A program made the translations under genes and the position numbers. 64,000 bases of DNA. Source: Asterochloris sp. CNOR1 (lineage: Eukaryota > Chlorophyta > Trebouxiophyceae > Trebouxiales > Trebouxiaceae). Shown one piece after another: positions 23,120-34,643 of the stretch (positions within the stretch are counted from its first letter, which is position 1; each line of letters starts with the position of its first letter). The stretch lies in NCBI GenBank assembly GCA_963969365.1, contig OZ017748.1:1798001-1862000 (forward strand), given 5' to 3'. The notes beneath the pieces are model-generated. The model made no database searches. It was given only the letters and a program-made list of their open reading frames with translations, and was not told where the DNA came from.

Positions 23120-24637
23120 CTATCTGAAAAAGATGGTCATGACTGCATTAGCCAGGATGGTGCCAACGGACAGCAACATGGTCTGCAGGGCACACAAACA
23201 GTCAGACTGATGCCTGATGCAAAACAACATGCGTGTGGGCAAGCAAGCTACTAACCTGTCTTTCATAAAACATGTAAGGGAGCTGCTTGCCCAACTGGCT
23301 CGCAATTGCATCAGGGAAGGTGTACAGCAGGAAGCAGCCAGCAAAGGTTGCCATCACAGCTAAGAGACATCCCCGGACAATGTTCTTCAGCCCTGCAGCA
23401 GAGCAGCAAAGCTGTGTGAGCCAAAGCAAGTTGTCCAGATTGGCTGCTGGAGCCCAAACAACTCTGCAAATCAGCAGAGAGGCACACCCACCCTTCTTCT
23501 TTTCCTCCTCAGATGCTGAGCTGCTGGTGGGAAAAATCTGATTGAGCTTGTAGCTGTTGAACACTGCTCCCATCAAAGAAGCTGTAGATGGGAAAGAGTT
23601 CACATTGGCCCCAGCCAGCTCTAGACCAAGTCAGCTGCAAATTGGGGAAAACTGACTCACATGCCACCGTGGGCTGGTTGCCAGCAGACATGGGCGTGAG
23701 AACAGCCCACGCCAGCAGCAAGGCCTGTCCAATGCCAACATACAAGGTCAGTTGCTTGTCTGCATTGTATCGCCTACAGGCAGGCCAGAGCAGCATTTGT
23801 GGTAAAGGTTTAATGCAGATGCAGGGACACTGGATATTTACTGAATCGTGGCCTGAACTCACCTTGGCCGCCATGGCAGGTACTGTGGCTTGTCTGCAAA
23901 GCGAATTTCTTTGGCCACATCTTTGCCACCTCCCTGCATGCCAGACACCCAGCATTGCCGGCAGAGAGGGGTGCCCTTCCTATGCAGGACAGTGCTGAGC
24001 CTGCATGGCGACGGACACCACATCTGCGCTGCCAGCATGCTGCAAGCCAAGCTGATTTTAGCGTGCTAAGATACATGCCACAGCAGAAGGAGGGCGCCCA
24101 ATCAAGGCCAAACACAGCGCAGAGGCCATGTTCACACCTTTGCAGGCAGCATTTGAACCTGCATGGTGACGACAATGAGGCTGCCCTTGCCTGCACACGC
24201 ATGGTGAACTGGCGCATCATGAGAGTAGAGTGCGCTTTCTCGATGCGATCCAGCAGTTCCTGGTTGTCCCGATTCTCCCGCTTTTTCTTGTTGTACACAC
24301 GCTGTATGCTCTCAGAGTCAGCATTACGAGGCAGACCCAGGACCTGCAGGGGCTGAGCGTCTGTAGCCTTGGAGCTGTGCAGCGCAAGTGGCTGCTGCTG
24401 GAGCAGTCGACAATTAGCTGTCAGGCAGCATCTTGCAGAGAGCTTGCAGAAGATTGCACCAACCTGGTAGGGGTCCTCTGCTGGTTGTGACGGGAAAGAG
24501 GCTGCTCCAGATGCAGCTGCCCTGCACAGGTGTGCACCAGAATGCCGTCTGTGCCCTCTCCTGCTAGTCTGGGGCCTAGATGTCAGATGCAGAGGGCATG
24601 GCCTCTGCAGCAGCTCTGGCATGGCCAGCCTCTGCAT
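23120..24637 (-). CDS. CPP1: CPP1-type chaperone-like protein of POR (J-like domain, DUF3353)
   Basis: Plastid membrane protein of the CPP1/CDF1 family, whose land-plant member stabilises light-dependent protochlorophyllide oxidoreductase during chlorophyll synthesis. Seven exons in phase: 24464-24637, 24191-24343, 23863-23933, 23661-23773, 23492-23581, 23256-23392, 23120-23182; 266 aa. Residues 1-58 are a Ser/Arg-rich transit peptide; 59-109 the degenerate J-like domain (VLGLPRNADSESIQRVYNKK, no HPD motif, as usual in the family); then FADKPQYLPWRPRRY, and three hydrophobic segments (LTLYVGIGQALLLAWAVL, CLLAVMATFAGCFLLYTF, MLLSVGTILANAVMTIFF). The intron after exon 2 has a GC donor (CAG|GCAAGG). 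Divergent from Rubisco activase with 225 bp between the start codons. Start chosen at the first in-frame ATG; family assignment is strong. Confidence 0.92.
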
Positions 24638-24862
24638 GAGTAGAGTCTGTGTCTGCTGGAGCTCGACCGACGCTGCCAGGTCGCACTGCAATGCGCTTCT
24701 ACAGCGGCACTTCGCAGACCTGCTGAGGGAGGCTATGAAAGCTCATCTGACAGCTGCAGGCGGGCGGGACAAAGCATAGGTTAAGCAATTCCCACCTGCA
24801 GTTTGGCTCAGATCCCGTCGCTGGTGCCACAGCCTTCTTTGAAACAAGACACTCTTGTCAAG
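24638..24862. promoter_or_regulatory. Bidirectional promoter, CPP1 (-) / Rubisco activase (+)
   Basis: 225 bp separate the two start codons. The segment contains GC-rich GCGGGCGGGAC near 24764 and the AT-poor leader GAAACAAGACACTCTTGTCAAG just before the activase ATG. No TATA box is evident. Both products are nuclear-encoded plastid proteins linked to light use, so joint control is plausible but inferred. Confidence 0.55.
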
Positions 24863-27800
24863 ATGATGGGCAGCATGGTGAGTGCACATGGGTTAGCCGA
24901 AAAGCACTTTTGCGCTGCCGCCTCCTCCCGGCCCTCAAATGCAGCCCTGTCCTGCAGGTCGGCTCTGGGGCAGCTCTGATCCCCGATGTGCGGTGAGTTC
25001 ACGGTGCCCTAGCTGCCACAAACCAGATGAAGCAGCTGCCCACCTGTAAGCCTTCTCTTTGCCTGCAGCAGTCATGCGCGGGCACCCGCAACATCCAGGG
25101 CTGTCAGAGGGGGCCAGAGGCTCAACACGCAGGTCAGATAAACGGCTTGTGGCCCTGTGGTCATCGGCCCACATGCAGGTCACACATTTGGTCATCTAAA
25201 AACGTTTCCCCCCTTTGCAGGTCTGCAATGGCAGCCGCGTCTTTGCCGCCGCCGAGACACCCAAGGTTAACCCAAGGGTCATCCCCAAGAAGAGCCAGAA
25301 GGGCAGGTGGAAGGGCATGGACGAGGATATCTCTGACGACCAGGTACAGTGCTGCTTCAGCTGGTGCTCTGAAGCACTCCTGCCTGTGTGACAGCAGCCT
25401 GCCAGCCAGATAGCGCAATCCAGCAGCGCTGCAAAACGTCTGGACTGGCTGCTGGGCTCTCCAGATCTAGGGCCCTCTAGAAGCTTCCTCAGGCATGCCA
25501 AGCTCAGCTTGCAGCAAGCTGCTGTGATCTAGCAGCAGAACTCAGCGCGGCTGTTCAGGTTGACAGCAGAGTACTCAGATATGCACTCCTGGTGCTGTGC
25601 AGCAAGACATCCAGCGCGGCTCTGGCATGGTCGACTCCCTGTTCCAGACTGGTGGCCAGAGCATGGGCACCCACAAGGCCATTCTGAGCTCTGCAGAATA
25701 CCTCAACACTGCTGCTCGCAGCCTGGGCAACATTGAGGACGGCTTTTACATGTGAGACAATGCCATGCAGCCCTGTTACCCCAGCTTGCATTGATCACTT
25801 TGTACATGCTGACGTGCCAGGCAATTGTGATCACTCAGTGGCGCTGCTCTGCCATGATCAAGCGCCACTAGGGAGGCACAAGAGTATGTTCGCCATGTGC
25901 CTGATGGCAGTCTGAATCGTGCATTTTTGGACGTACTTCTGGTGGTGCTACCTGCACTGTCTCACTTCAGGCCCTTGTGCACTAAAAGCTGTGCCCTTCT
26001 CTGTCAACAAAGAAGGCTGATGCCCCTTCTTATGTATCTTGGTGCCCACCTTCAGTACTGCTGCCCTGCAATTTCTCTGTTTGCTGCGTTTCATCAAACA
26101 GCTGCTCGCCAGCATCAGACCTCATCCTGGAAGCTGTTGCCCACTGCCTGCATGCCAGCAAATCGCTGCTTTCCTTGCAGCGTCTCAGCTTCCACCCCAG
26201 TTGTGTTGCTGTGCACCTTCTGCGTGAATGGCATCAATGGCTGCTCTCATCGGGGATGTCTCAGCTAACCCCTCTGCTGTTGCTGTGCAGCTCCCCCGCG
26301 TTCCTGGACAAGATGTCCATCCACGTGGCTAAGAACTTCCTGGACCTGCCCAAGATCAAGATTCCTCTGATTCTGGGCATCTGGGGTAAGCGCTTCACAC
26401 CCTCTGCCTGCCAGGCTTGTGCTGGAGCTGCACATCCCTTGCCTGAAGATGTTTCTGTGCCAAGGTGGAGCCAGTATAGGAGCTGCTGAAGCTGGTCTGC
26501 CAAGCACAACAAACTTATCCAAATCTGCCTGTGAGGCACTGCACCCCTACAGGTCTGCTGCTGCCAGTCTGCTTTGCCTACATCCAGCATGCTGAGCCTC
26601 CTGGCCGCAGTGGTCTGACACAGTCCTGCTAAGAGGGCTGCTTGGGCATCATGGCAGCCTGTGGTGGGTCCTCAGGCAAATATCGGTGGCTGCAGGTGGC
26701 AAGGGTCAGGGTAAGACCTTCCAGTGCTCTCTGGCTTACAAGAAGCTCGGCATTGCACCCATTGTCATGTCTGCTGGTGAGCTGGAGTCTGGAAACGCTG
26801 GCGAGCCCGCCAAGCTGATCAGGCAGCGGTACAGGTGAGGACCTGCCCGTGCTTGGTGTAGCATTGCTGCTTGCGACTGCACTACATGTCATCTGAACAT
26901 ATTCACTTGAGGAAATGTCCTGAGCACCAACAGCCTGCCACCGCCTAGCCAGGCTGCACCTGTAATTGCTTGGCTGCATACTGCATACGCTGCGTGCACA
27001 TCGTCAGATTACAGGCTCACGTCTTGTGCACCTGTGCTGCAGGGAGGCGTCTGACGTGATCAAGAAGGGAAAGATGTGCAGCCTGTTCATCAATGACCTG
27101 GACGCTGGAGCAGGTCGCATGGGTGCCGGCACCCAGTACACAGTCAACAACCAGATGGTCAATGCCACTCTGATGAACATCGCCGACAACCCCACCAATG
27201 TGCAGCTGCCCGGCGTTTACAAGAATGAGGACATCCCCCGTGTGCCCATCATCTGCACAGGTGGGCAGCTGCCTGCCACCAGCATTCTGGTGCAGGCCTT
27301 CTGACATTATGTACATATGACGGCTGCTGCCTTCCAACTGAAGGTGCAGGGTTTGCTGCATAGGAATGCACCTCATCATGTAGTGTGGACTGCCTGCCAC
27401 TCTACTATCATTATGGTGTGCATCCCTGTGCTGTTGGCTGCTTTGTGCAGAGTTGTGCTGTGGCTGTGGGATCAGCCATCCTGTACTGCTCTGGTTAAAC
27501 ACTGCCTTGCCACTGCATATGGAAAACTTCTGTTCACGGCTGTGTGGCTGGGCTACACGACAGACATTCTGCTCACTTGTGCCTGCCAGGTGTGGCTCCT
27601 GTCCTCCTGCAGGGACCTCTACTGCCGAGGGCCTTAACAGCCTTTTCTGTGTTTTCAAACCTGTTCTTGTATGTACCGTATGATGTGGCTGCCATTGTCC
27701 TTGAGTATGGAACTCCGCCGCTCTTTGCACGTGGAGCACTGCCGGGCTCTGCTGGAATGCTGACGTAGCTGCCCCTCCCTGCCGTGCAGGTAATGACTTC

Positions 27801-29057
27801 AGCACCCTGTACGCGCCACTGATTCGTGATGGCCGCATGGAAAAGTTCTACTGGGCCCCCAGCCGCTCGGACCGCATCGGTGTCTGCATGGGCATCTTCC
27901 AGCACGACGGCGTGGACAAGTGAGCTGCTGGGATGCCTGCGTCTGTCTGCCGTGCAACAGCCTGCACTTCAGGAGGCTTGCGGGACTGGCTTGAGCGTGA
28001 TGCGGCACGCCAGCACGGAGCAGTGAGCAGGCCTTGTGCTGCGCGGAGGCATCTCGCCTGTGCGCTGGCTGCGCTTCTCTGCTGTGCGCCTGTCTCCCTG
28101 TGCACCTGTCTCCCGTCACTGCCTTGCAATCTGTTCAGAGGCTCCCCGTGCTAGGCTGCCACATCATGCCTTGCCCGCAACCCCTTGGTGCTCAGTCGTG
28201 TAGAGTCAGGCCTCCGGCTTGCTGCTCCAAGCTGTGGTCTTAGGGACGTGATGGGCGCCTCTTGAGTGCTGTCTGCTGCAGGGTCAAGGTGGATGCAACT
28301 TGCCACCTGAGGCAGCTGTCCAGGCACTGCCTTTGTTGTTGTGACCAACCCTGCTGTGGTGCAGGACTGAGGTGGAGACCCTGGTGGACACCTTCCCTGG
28401 CCAGTCCATTGACTTCTTTGGCGCCCTCCGAGCTCGCGTGTATGACGACAAGGTCCGTGAGTTCGTGAAGGACCTCGGCGTGGAGAACATCGGCAAGAGG
28501 CTGGTCAACTCTCGCGAGGGCAAGGTGGGTTGCTGCAGTGTTTCCGCTGAGCCTTTGTACTGTTCCTGCCAGCCAAGATGTGTGGCTTGCCCGGGTCTTT
28601 TTCTTGAGCCTGCCTGTGGAGCAGCTTGCCATGCCCTTGAGCAGCCTGCTGCCGCCACTGGGCAGGCTGCAAAGCTTGCCTAATCCCTGACAGCAGTCTG
28701 CGCAGGGTGGCCTGCGCAGCTGTATGCAAGCCTCGTGACCAAAGCTCCTCTCAAGGCAGTCACCCAGCCCTGAGTGTTCCAAATTGACCCCTTGACAGCA
28801 GCTACCCTCTTCGTGCGCAGGTTGAGTTTGAGAAGCCCAACATGACCCTGGACGCCCTGTTGGGCTACGGCAAGCTGCTGGTGCGTGAGCAGGAGAATGT
28901 GCGCCGCGTGCAGCTGGCTGAGTCCTACATGAGCGGTGCCGAGCTGGCTGGCACTGACGGCAAGTCCATCCCTGATGAGCTCATGGAGGAGATTTATGAG
29001 CGGAAGAAGGAGGAGGAACAGAAGCAGACCAAGGCGGGCGGCAGCCTCCTGGGCTGA
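24863..29057 (+). CDS. RCA: Rubisco activase, short (beta-like) form, chloroplast precursor
   Basis: AAA+ ATPase that frees inhibitory sugar phosphates from Rubisco in the stroma. Eleven exons: 24863-24877, 24959-24993, 25072-25132, 25221-25343, 25603-25751, 26291-26385, 26696-26834, 27043-27260, 27790-27919, 28365-28524, 28821-29057; exactly 454 codons, 453 aa. The basic transit peptide spans exons 1-4 ([20 protein letters not shown]). Then [18 protein letters not shown], the FYISPAFLDK segment, Walker A GGKGQGKT (about 159-166), Walker [14 protein letters not shown] (about 217-228), the pore-loop GAGRMG region, [10 protein letters not shown] (arginine finger/sensor) and SMSGAELAG-type C-terminal helices. 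It ends KAGGSLLG without the Cys-containing redox extension of alpha forms. Exon 3 has a tandem NAGNAG acceptor (25069 or 25072), both in frame. Poly(A) signal not certain; a TGTAA lies at 29651. Confidence 0.97.
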
Positions 29058-29737
29058 GTGCACGGCCCCCAACCCCAAGAGATCAACCCTGCGTGTGCCT
29101 GCCCCAACAGCGTGTCAGTGCAAACCCAAACGAATGTTGATCTTGAGCAGATACCTTTCCCATGCACCACCTGCGGCAGCGTGTCCTGACACAACCTGAC
29201 ACAACCATGTGCAGTTTTTCTGGTCTGGACGCTTTTGAATGGTTGCTGATTCGTTCTGGCGGAGGATCTCTGCATTTTTGACATTGCCGTTTTTGTCACC
29301 CCGGAATTATGAAGGCGTTGACCTCTTCAGGGGATCCCTGTCAGGCGCAGCCCACGTGCCGTCAGCCGCTTCAGCAAGGTGGTTTGCAGATGTTCCACTG
29401 CTTTGGCGGCACAGCAAGCGTTGATGGTGTCAGCAGAATGCTGGCAAGATGCGTTTTACAGGCGGGCATAAAGCTGACAGCTCAGTGACCCGGGCCCGAG
29501 CTTGAAGAGCCACTGCTGGGGCACGTCTCGTGTTTGGTCCACAGGTACGGCAGGCTGCTACCATGGCAGCATTGTCTGGACATGACCAGCTCAGGTGCAG
29601 CTGTGCAACTCACAATGCGGCAGGAATACGCCTTTGACCCGCTCTGGAATTGTAACATGTGCAGGCACCAGTTCTGCCTGTCTGGGAGGATACAGCAGGC
29701 TGAGAGGCTGCCTCCATCTTGCCAGTGACGGGCCAAG
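29058..29737 (+). other. Intergenic: RCA 3' region and promoter of the ankyrin kinase
   Basis: 680 bp with no supported coding region. It holds the RCA 3' UTR and the promoter/5' UTR of the next gene in the same direction. A TGTAA at 29651-29655 could be the RCA poly(A) signal, which would imply a 3' UTR of about 600 nt, or it may be chance. No repeat or RNA gene seen. Confidence 0.4.
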
Positions 29738-32700
29738 ATGGAGGCGGACAATAACGCTGCCATACAGAATGGGGGGTCGCCAAACCAGACTGCCAGCGAC
29801 ATGCTCAACATAGGTCAGTCTCGCTCTTGAAAGTTGGCACGCAGCTTCGTTACTTGGGCTGACAAGCCTCCCGTCCATGCTGCAGCGCCTTCAAGGACCT
29901 TGTCGGAAAACAAGGCCAGTTCTGAGAAGATATACCATGACATACAGTCCATTCATGGTGCGTTTGTCTCTTATGCATTGCAAGGGGCGCAGCTTGCAGA
30001 CGTCAAGCTTCCCCCACACCTTGCAGGTGACACGGCAGCCCGTAGACGGGCCATCACAGAGCTCCTGTTTTTTGCCAGCACTGGAGATCTGGCGAGATGC
30101 CAACGCATAGTGCGTCTCTGGAATCTAAAGGTCAGGCGCCTGGCTGAGGCTGCATGCTGTCTGCAGGTTGCAGCTGCATTGGTCTCTGTGCAGGCCCCTG
30201 CTGCTGAAACAGTTTTGTCTGTCATGGGACATGACTTACCTTGGTGCGTGCAGGTGTCAGAGCAGGACTGCTGCGATTATGATAAGCGAACGCCACTGTG
30301 AGCCGCCGGGAACTCTGGCTGGCACGGGCTGCCAGTCAATTCTGGTGCTGGCTGAGGCGCTTCGTCCGCGGGCCATGGCTGCCAAGCATTGCACAGAGGC
30401 TGGCTGCTGGCGTGTCCTGAGGGCTGGCTGCCCAGCGCTGCTTAGGTGCTTCTGGTGGACGGCTGGTGCCTCCTGCAGGCACCTGGCATCGAGCGAGGGG
30501 TCGTACAAGGTGTCAGAGTGGCTGCTTTTTGAGGAGGGCGCTGACGTCAATGCACTAGATCGATTCAAGCGCACCCCTCTGGAGGTACTGCTCTGCTGCT
30601 ATTTGAGAAGCACACCCGTAGCTGAGTGTCACTACTGCAGCTCACAATTTGTGCCTGCAGCCAGCTAGGGTTGGCACTCTCCTGCATGCTTGCAGCAGCA
30701 TAAGCCTCAATTAGTACCCTGATGCTGTGCAGGATGCAGTGCGGGGCGACTTCAATGAGCTTTGCAAATTGCTCATTGACAATGGGGGCAAAGTCTGGCA
30801 TGACGGCCAGGTGAGCACCCTATCAGAGCTTTACGCCGGCTGCCTTCACAGCAGCAGCGGCTTGTGGGATTCAGCGGCAGCGGCCTGTGAGGAAGATGCA
30901 GGACTGCTATCAGAGACTCTTTGCTGCATGCGTGAGGTGCAGCGGCTGGTGAGGGAGCTGCAAATTGGCTTTGAGAGAGAGGGGCTTCATTGCATGCTCT
31001 TGCATCAGGGGGCCCGGCAGGAGCAGCCAGCACTTCTCAGCTCAGAGAGACGTTCTCAGCTCAGAGGGACGAGACGTGACTGCCTGACTGTGTCACGCTG
31101 CAGCTTGTCAGGCTGGAGGACTCTCCGCTGTCAGGTGCCATCGCCCGCATCCCTGATGATATCACAGACCTGGAGCCTGACTGGGAGATCGACCCTGCCA
31201 CGCTCATCATCATGGACAAGCTTGGTAAGGCATGTCTACAAGGCAGGAGCTGCACTGTAGCACCTGCTGGTGAGCCTGCCTGGCTGCTTGGGGATGAGCT
31301 TGTGCACTCACAGGGTAGGTCTGACAAGGGCCTGGAAGTTTCTTCTACAGTGGTTGTTGTAGCGATAGTGCAGTCTTGTCAGGTTGTTTGCAATCTCAAA
31401 CCTGCTTGGCCCCAGGGGTCTATGGCACCTGCATGGGCTCTCCTACAGCTCAGCCACAGTGATGGTGCGATATTTCCTGCACGCATCCTGCCAGATGGCC
31501 TCTCACCTGCAGCCTGCAGTGACCAGGCTTGCACAGGCACCCAAAGATTGACCCAACGCTTCCTTCTGGCGGCAGGCGAGGGCGAATTTGGCATTGTGCA
31601 CAAGGCCATGTGGCATGGCACCCTGGTGGCAGCCAAAATCCTCAAAGTCTCTAGCGCCATCGCTCTGGGGGACTTCCGTTCTGAGCTGGAGGTGCTGCGC
31701 AAGGTGCACCACCCCAACGCTGTGCAGTTCCTGGGCGCCTGCACGCGGCAGGAGCCCTATGTGCTGGTCACAGGTGGGTTCTCATCAGCCATGTCGAGAG
31801 GCATGTCGAAAGCAAGAGGCATTCCAGCTGCTTGCACAGGTCCTGGGTGCCTGCATGCAGCAGGAGCCCTAGGTGCTTGTTTGTAGGTGAGCACTCCTTT
31901 GAGCTTTGCTTCTTGTACATTGCGGTCAACATTGGAGCCAATCCATCTCTGGATGCCAAGCGTGCTTGGCACAGGTAAGCTGTGACATCACAGGTAAGCT
32001 GCAATATCAGCTGTTCACCTGCTGCATACCTGCATGCAGCAGACGTAGTACCTCCTGGTAGCAGGTGAGCTGGTCTTAGCCTTTTACTTGCTCCGCTGTG
32101 CTTTGTGCGGAAAAGTTCCACAATGCTGGTTGCTGATTCAAGGTAGAAAGCTGTCTGCTTGGCAGAGCCAGGGGTGGATCGCTTGTCACCGTAAGCCCTG
32201 CAAAGCTTTTTATCCACTCCCTGGGCCAGTTGTCTGCCCCACCCCAACTTGCAGCAAGCAGCCCAGCTCCAGGCCAAGCATCTCAGCTGCCATCACTGCC
32301 CCTGCAGAGCTGATGACCGGTGGTGCCCTGTCTGACGCAATGCGGATGCAGCGCCCTTTCACGCTGCGGCGGGCAATGGAGGTGGCCATTGACACTGCGC
32401 GGGGCCTGGCCTACATGCACAACCGCAAGCCAGGGGCCATCATCCACAGGGACCTAAAGCCAGGCAACCTCATGATCAGCGGCTCCCAGTACCACAGCAG
32501 GTGGGGCAGCACAGTGCAGCTTGAGGTGTATCTGAAGGGTGGGCAGCTCAGGCATCTCAGGCTTTACAAGCTGGCTCAACACTTGCTGCTCCCAGTGCCA
32601 CAGCAGGGTGGGGCAGCTGTCTGCGGGTAGAGGTGTGCTGTAAGGTGTGCGGGTCAAACTTGAAGGGGGCCTCAGCAAATGCACCTAAACCTGTGCGACT

Positions 32701-34643
32701 CCAGGTGTGCCTGACGGTGTGCAGCTTGACATGCTGGGCCTCAAGCACAGGCATCATCCTGAGCTGGATGCTGACCAGCAGTCCTCAGTACCGCAGCAGC
32801 TGAAGAGCATGGCTGCTAGGTGCTTGGGCTGTGAGGCGTTGAGGCGTGCAGCAAGGGATTTACAGCAGGCCAGCTTTAATCAGCTGCGTCCAGTCTCACA
32901 ATGCTGTTTGCTGAGAACCGTGCCTGTTTGGTACCACAGCAGCTTGCTGCACTTTTCAAAGGGCTCCCAGACTCACAATGGGCACATCAGCTCTGTGCCC
33001 AGGTCGCTGAGCCAGCAATGGACCTGCAAGCCACGCCCATGCCTGTTGTCCTGCACATTCTGGGACTAGGAGGGGGAGCTGCATGTGCCAGCAAGCCATC
33101 AAGTGACGTCCTTGCTCATGCTGCCCTGCTGGCTGCAGGGAGAGCCTCATATATGACACTGGCTCGCTGAAGCTGGCAGACTTTGGCCTGTCCAAGTCAC
33201 TGCCTGTCAACAAGCATGCCAGCTATGACCTTGAAAGCAAATTCAGGCTGACAGGGGAGACAGGGTCCTATCGCTACATGGCCCCTGAGGTCTTCAGGTG
33301 GGCTGCCCTGCACCTGGGCATGGCGTTTCAGAAGGCTGCATGTGAGGCCGGCCGCCAGGCTAAGGCATGGGAAGTACCACGTGAGACATGTGAGAGCAGT
33401 CATCTGTACCCCCTCAATGGCTGTTCAATTTGAGCCCTTGCTTGGGATGCCACCATGAGCGGCCACCTGATCAAAGCTCAATTGCAGCCTCGACGCTGCT
33501 GTTTGGTGCTCTTTCAGTTGGCTTTCAGACGCTCATTAGCATGCATAGTGTCTCTGGTAAGGGTGGTGCCGTCATGTAACTCTGGCCAGCTGGAGGTGGA
33601 GGGCGGGTGGGGGTTTGCAGGCTGGCCCAGTTTTATGTGTACCACCCCTTCACATTTGTAGCTATCTTTGCTGAATCAGCAACTAGGCTTTCTTGACTTG
33701 CGCTGCAGGCACGAGCCCTACAACTTCAAGGTGGATGTGTACTCCTTCAGCATGATTGCGTACCAGCTGTTCGAGTATTGCCCCCCTTTTGCGGGGATGG
33801 ACCCTGTGGAGGCAGCCCGCCAGGCAGCCTTGCATAACAAGCGCCCAGAGTTCAACAAGCTCAACGAGAAATCGCCAGTCATGCAGGTAGGGTGCAGTGT
33901 TGCTTGGTCTGTGACTGGAGCCGGGGTGGGTGCCCTTTAGCAGCAAATGCTGTGGAGAGTGCTTGTTTTGCCAATAGGGTGGTGGGGCCCTGGTAAGCGA
34001 TGGTGCTGTGGAGGTCGTTGTGGCTCTCACTTTAGGCAGGCAGCCATGATGGCGTTGGTGTGGTGGTGCATGAAGTGGCTGCAATCGTCCTTTGTGGGTT
34101 GCCAGTGCTCTACAGCTGCTCTCAGGTGGCCAACGGCACAGCTTCCCCCTTGTTGTGCAGTGCTGATGCAGGGTGCTTGCATGTGGCTCTATCTCACTCT
34201 GCCTTTTATGTGCTGCTGTGCACCTGTCAGAGGTCATATATGATGACACTGCAAGTCTCAACAGCATGTAGAATGCTGCTGCCAACAAGCACTTCTGTCA
34301 TGCAACCAGCAGCCCCTGACAGGCCTTTGCCAGTGCGCACGTCTGAAGCACAACCGCTGCTTTTGAACCCCATCAACATCATGGTGGGGAGCTGCCAGCA
34401 GCCTGTGCACTCAGGGTGGCAGACTTCACCCGTGTGTACATCTCACTGTTGTCACTACAGATCCTTAAGGTCATGGTGGAGCGCTGTTGGCACCCAGACC
34501 CCGAAAAGCGCCCTAGCTTCACGGAGGTGGTATCTATTCTAGATAGCCAGTTGCAGAAAGTCATTCGCCAGCAGGGGAGGGGGGGAGGTGGCGGCGGCAC
34601 TGGTGGCCAGGCTTCCTCAGGTGGCTGCTGCAGCGTTCAATGA
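29738..34643 (+). CDS. Ankyrin-repeat Raf-like (ILK-type) protein kinase with CaaX-like C-terminus
   Basis: Serine/threonine (MAPKKK Raf group C, integrin-linked-kinase-like) kinase. Exons: 29738-29813, 29886-30130, 30254-30297, 30479-30584, 30733-30810, 31104-31224, 31576-31773, 32308-32500, 33139-33297, 33710-33896, 34461-34643; 529 aa. Residues about 65-183 carry ankyrin-type repeats (AITELLFFASTGDL, RTPLHLASSEG, GADVNALDRFKRTPLEDAV). Kinase domain about 215-505: glycine loop LGEGEFGIV, VAAKIL (ATP lysine), HRDLKPGN (catalytic Asp), ADFGLS (DFG), MAPEV, VDVYSFSMI and RCWHPDPEKRPSF, so all catalytic residues are present. The tail is a Gly-rich tract (GGGGGGTGG) ending GGCCSVQ. Land-plant relatives act in pathogen, osmotic and potassium signalling; the algal role is unknown. 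Exon 2 may contain an unrecognised in-frame intron. Confidence 0.93.
31720..32072 (+). repeat. Donor-side splice-junction echoes, kinase exon 31576-31773
   Basis: The exon end and donor (about 31725-31778: CTGGGCGCCTGCACGCGGCA, GGAGCCCTATGTGCTGGTCA, then CAG|GTGGG) recurs at about 31843-31893 (CTGGGTGCCTGCATGCAGCA, GGAGCCCTAGGTGCTTGTTT, GTAGGTGAG), and more weakly at about 32028-32072 (CCTGCATGCAGCAGACGTAG, CTCCTGGTAGCAGGTGAG). The second copy has an in-frame stop, the third is more decayed. Confidence 0.82.
32478..32955 (+). repeat. Donor-side splice-junction echoes, kinase exon 32308-32500
   Basis: The exon end and donor (GGCTCCCAGTACCACAGCAG then GTGGGGCAGC, 32481-32510) is echoed at about 32588-32620 (GCTCCCAGTGCCACAGCAGG then GTGGGGCAGC), about 32777-32803 (GTCCTCAGTACCGCAGCAGC) and about 32928-32946 (TTTGGTACCACAGCAGC). 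All lie in the following 638-bp intron. Confidence 0.75.
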
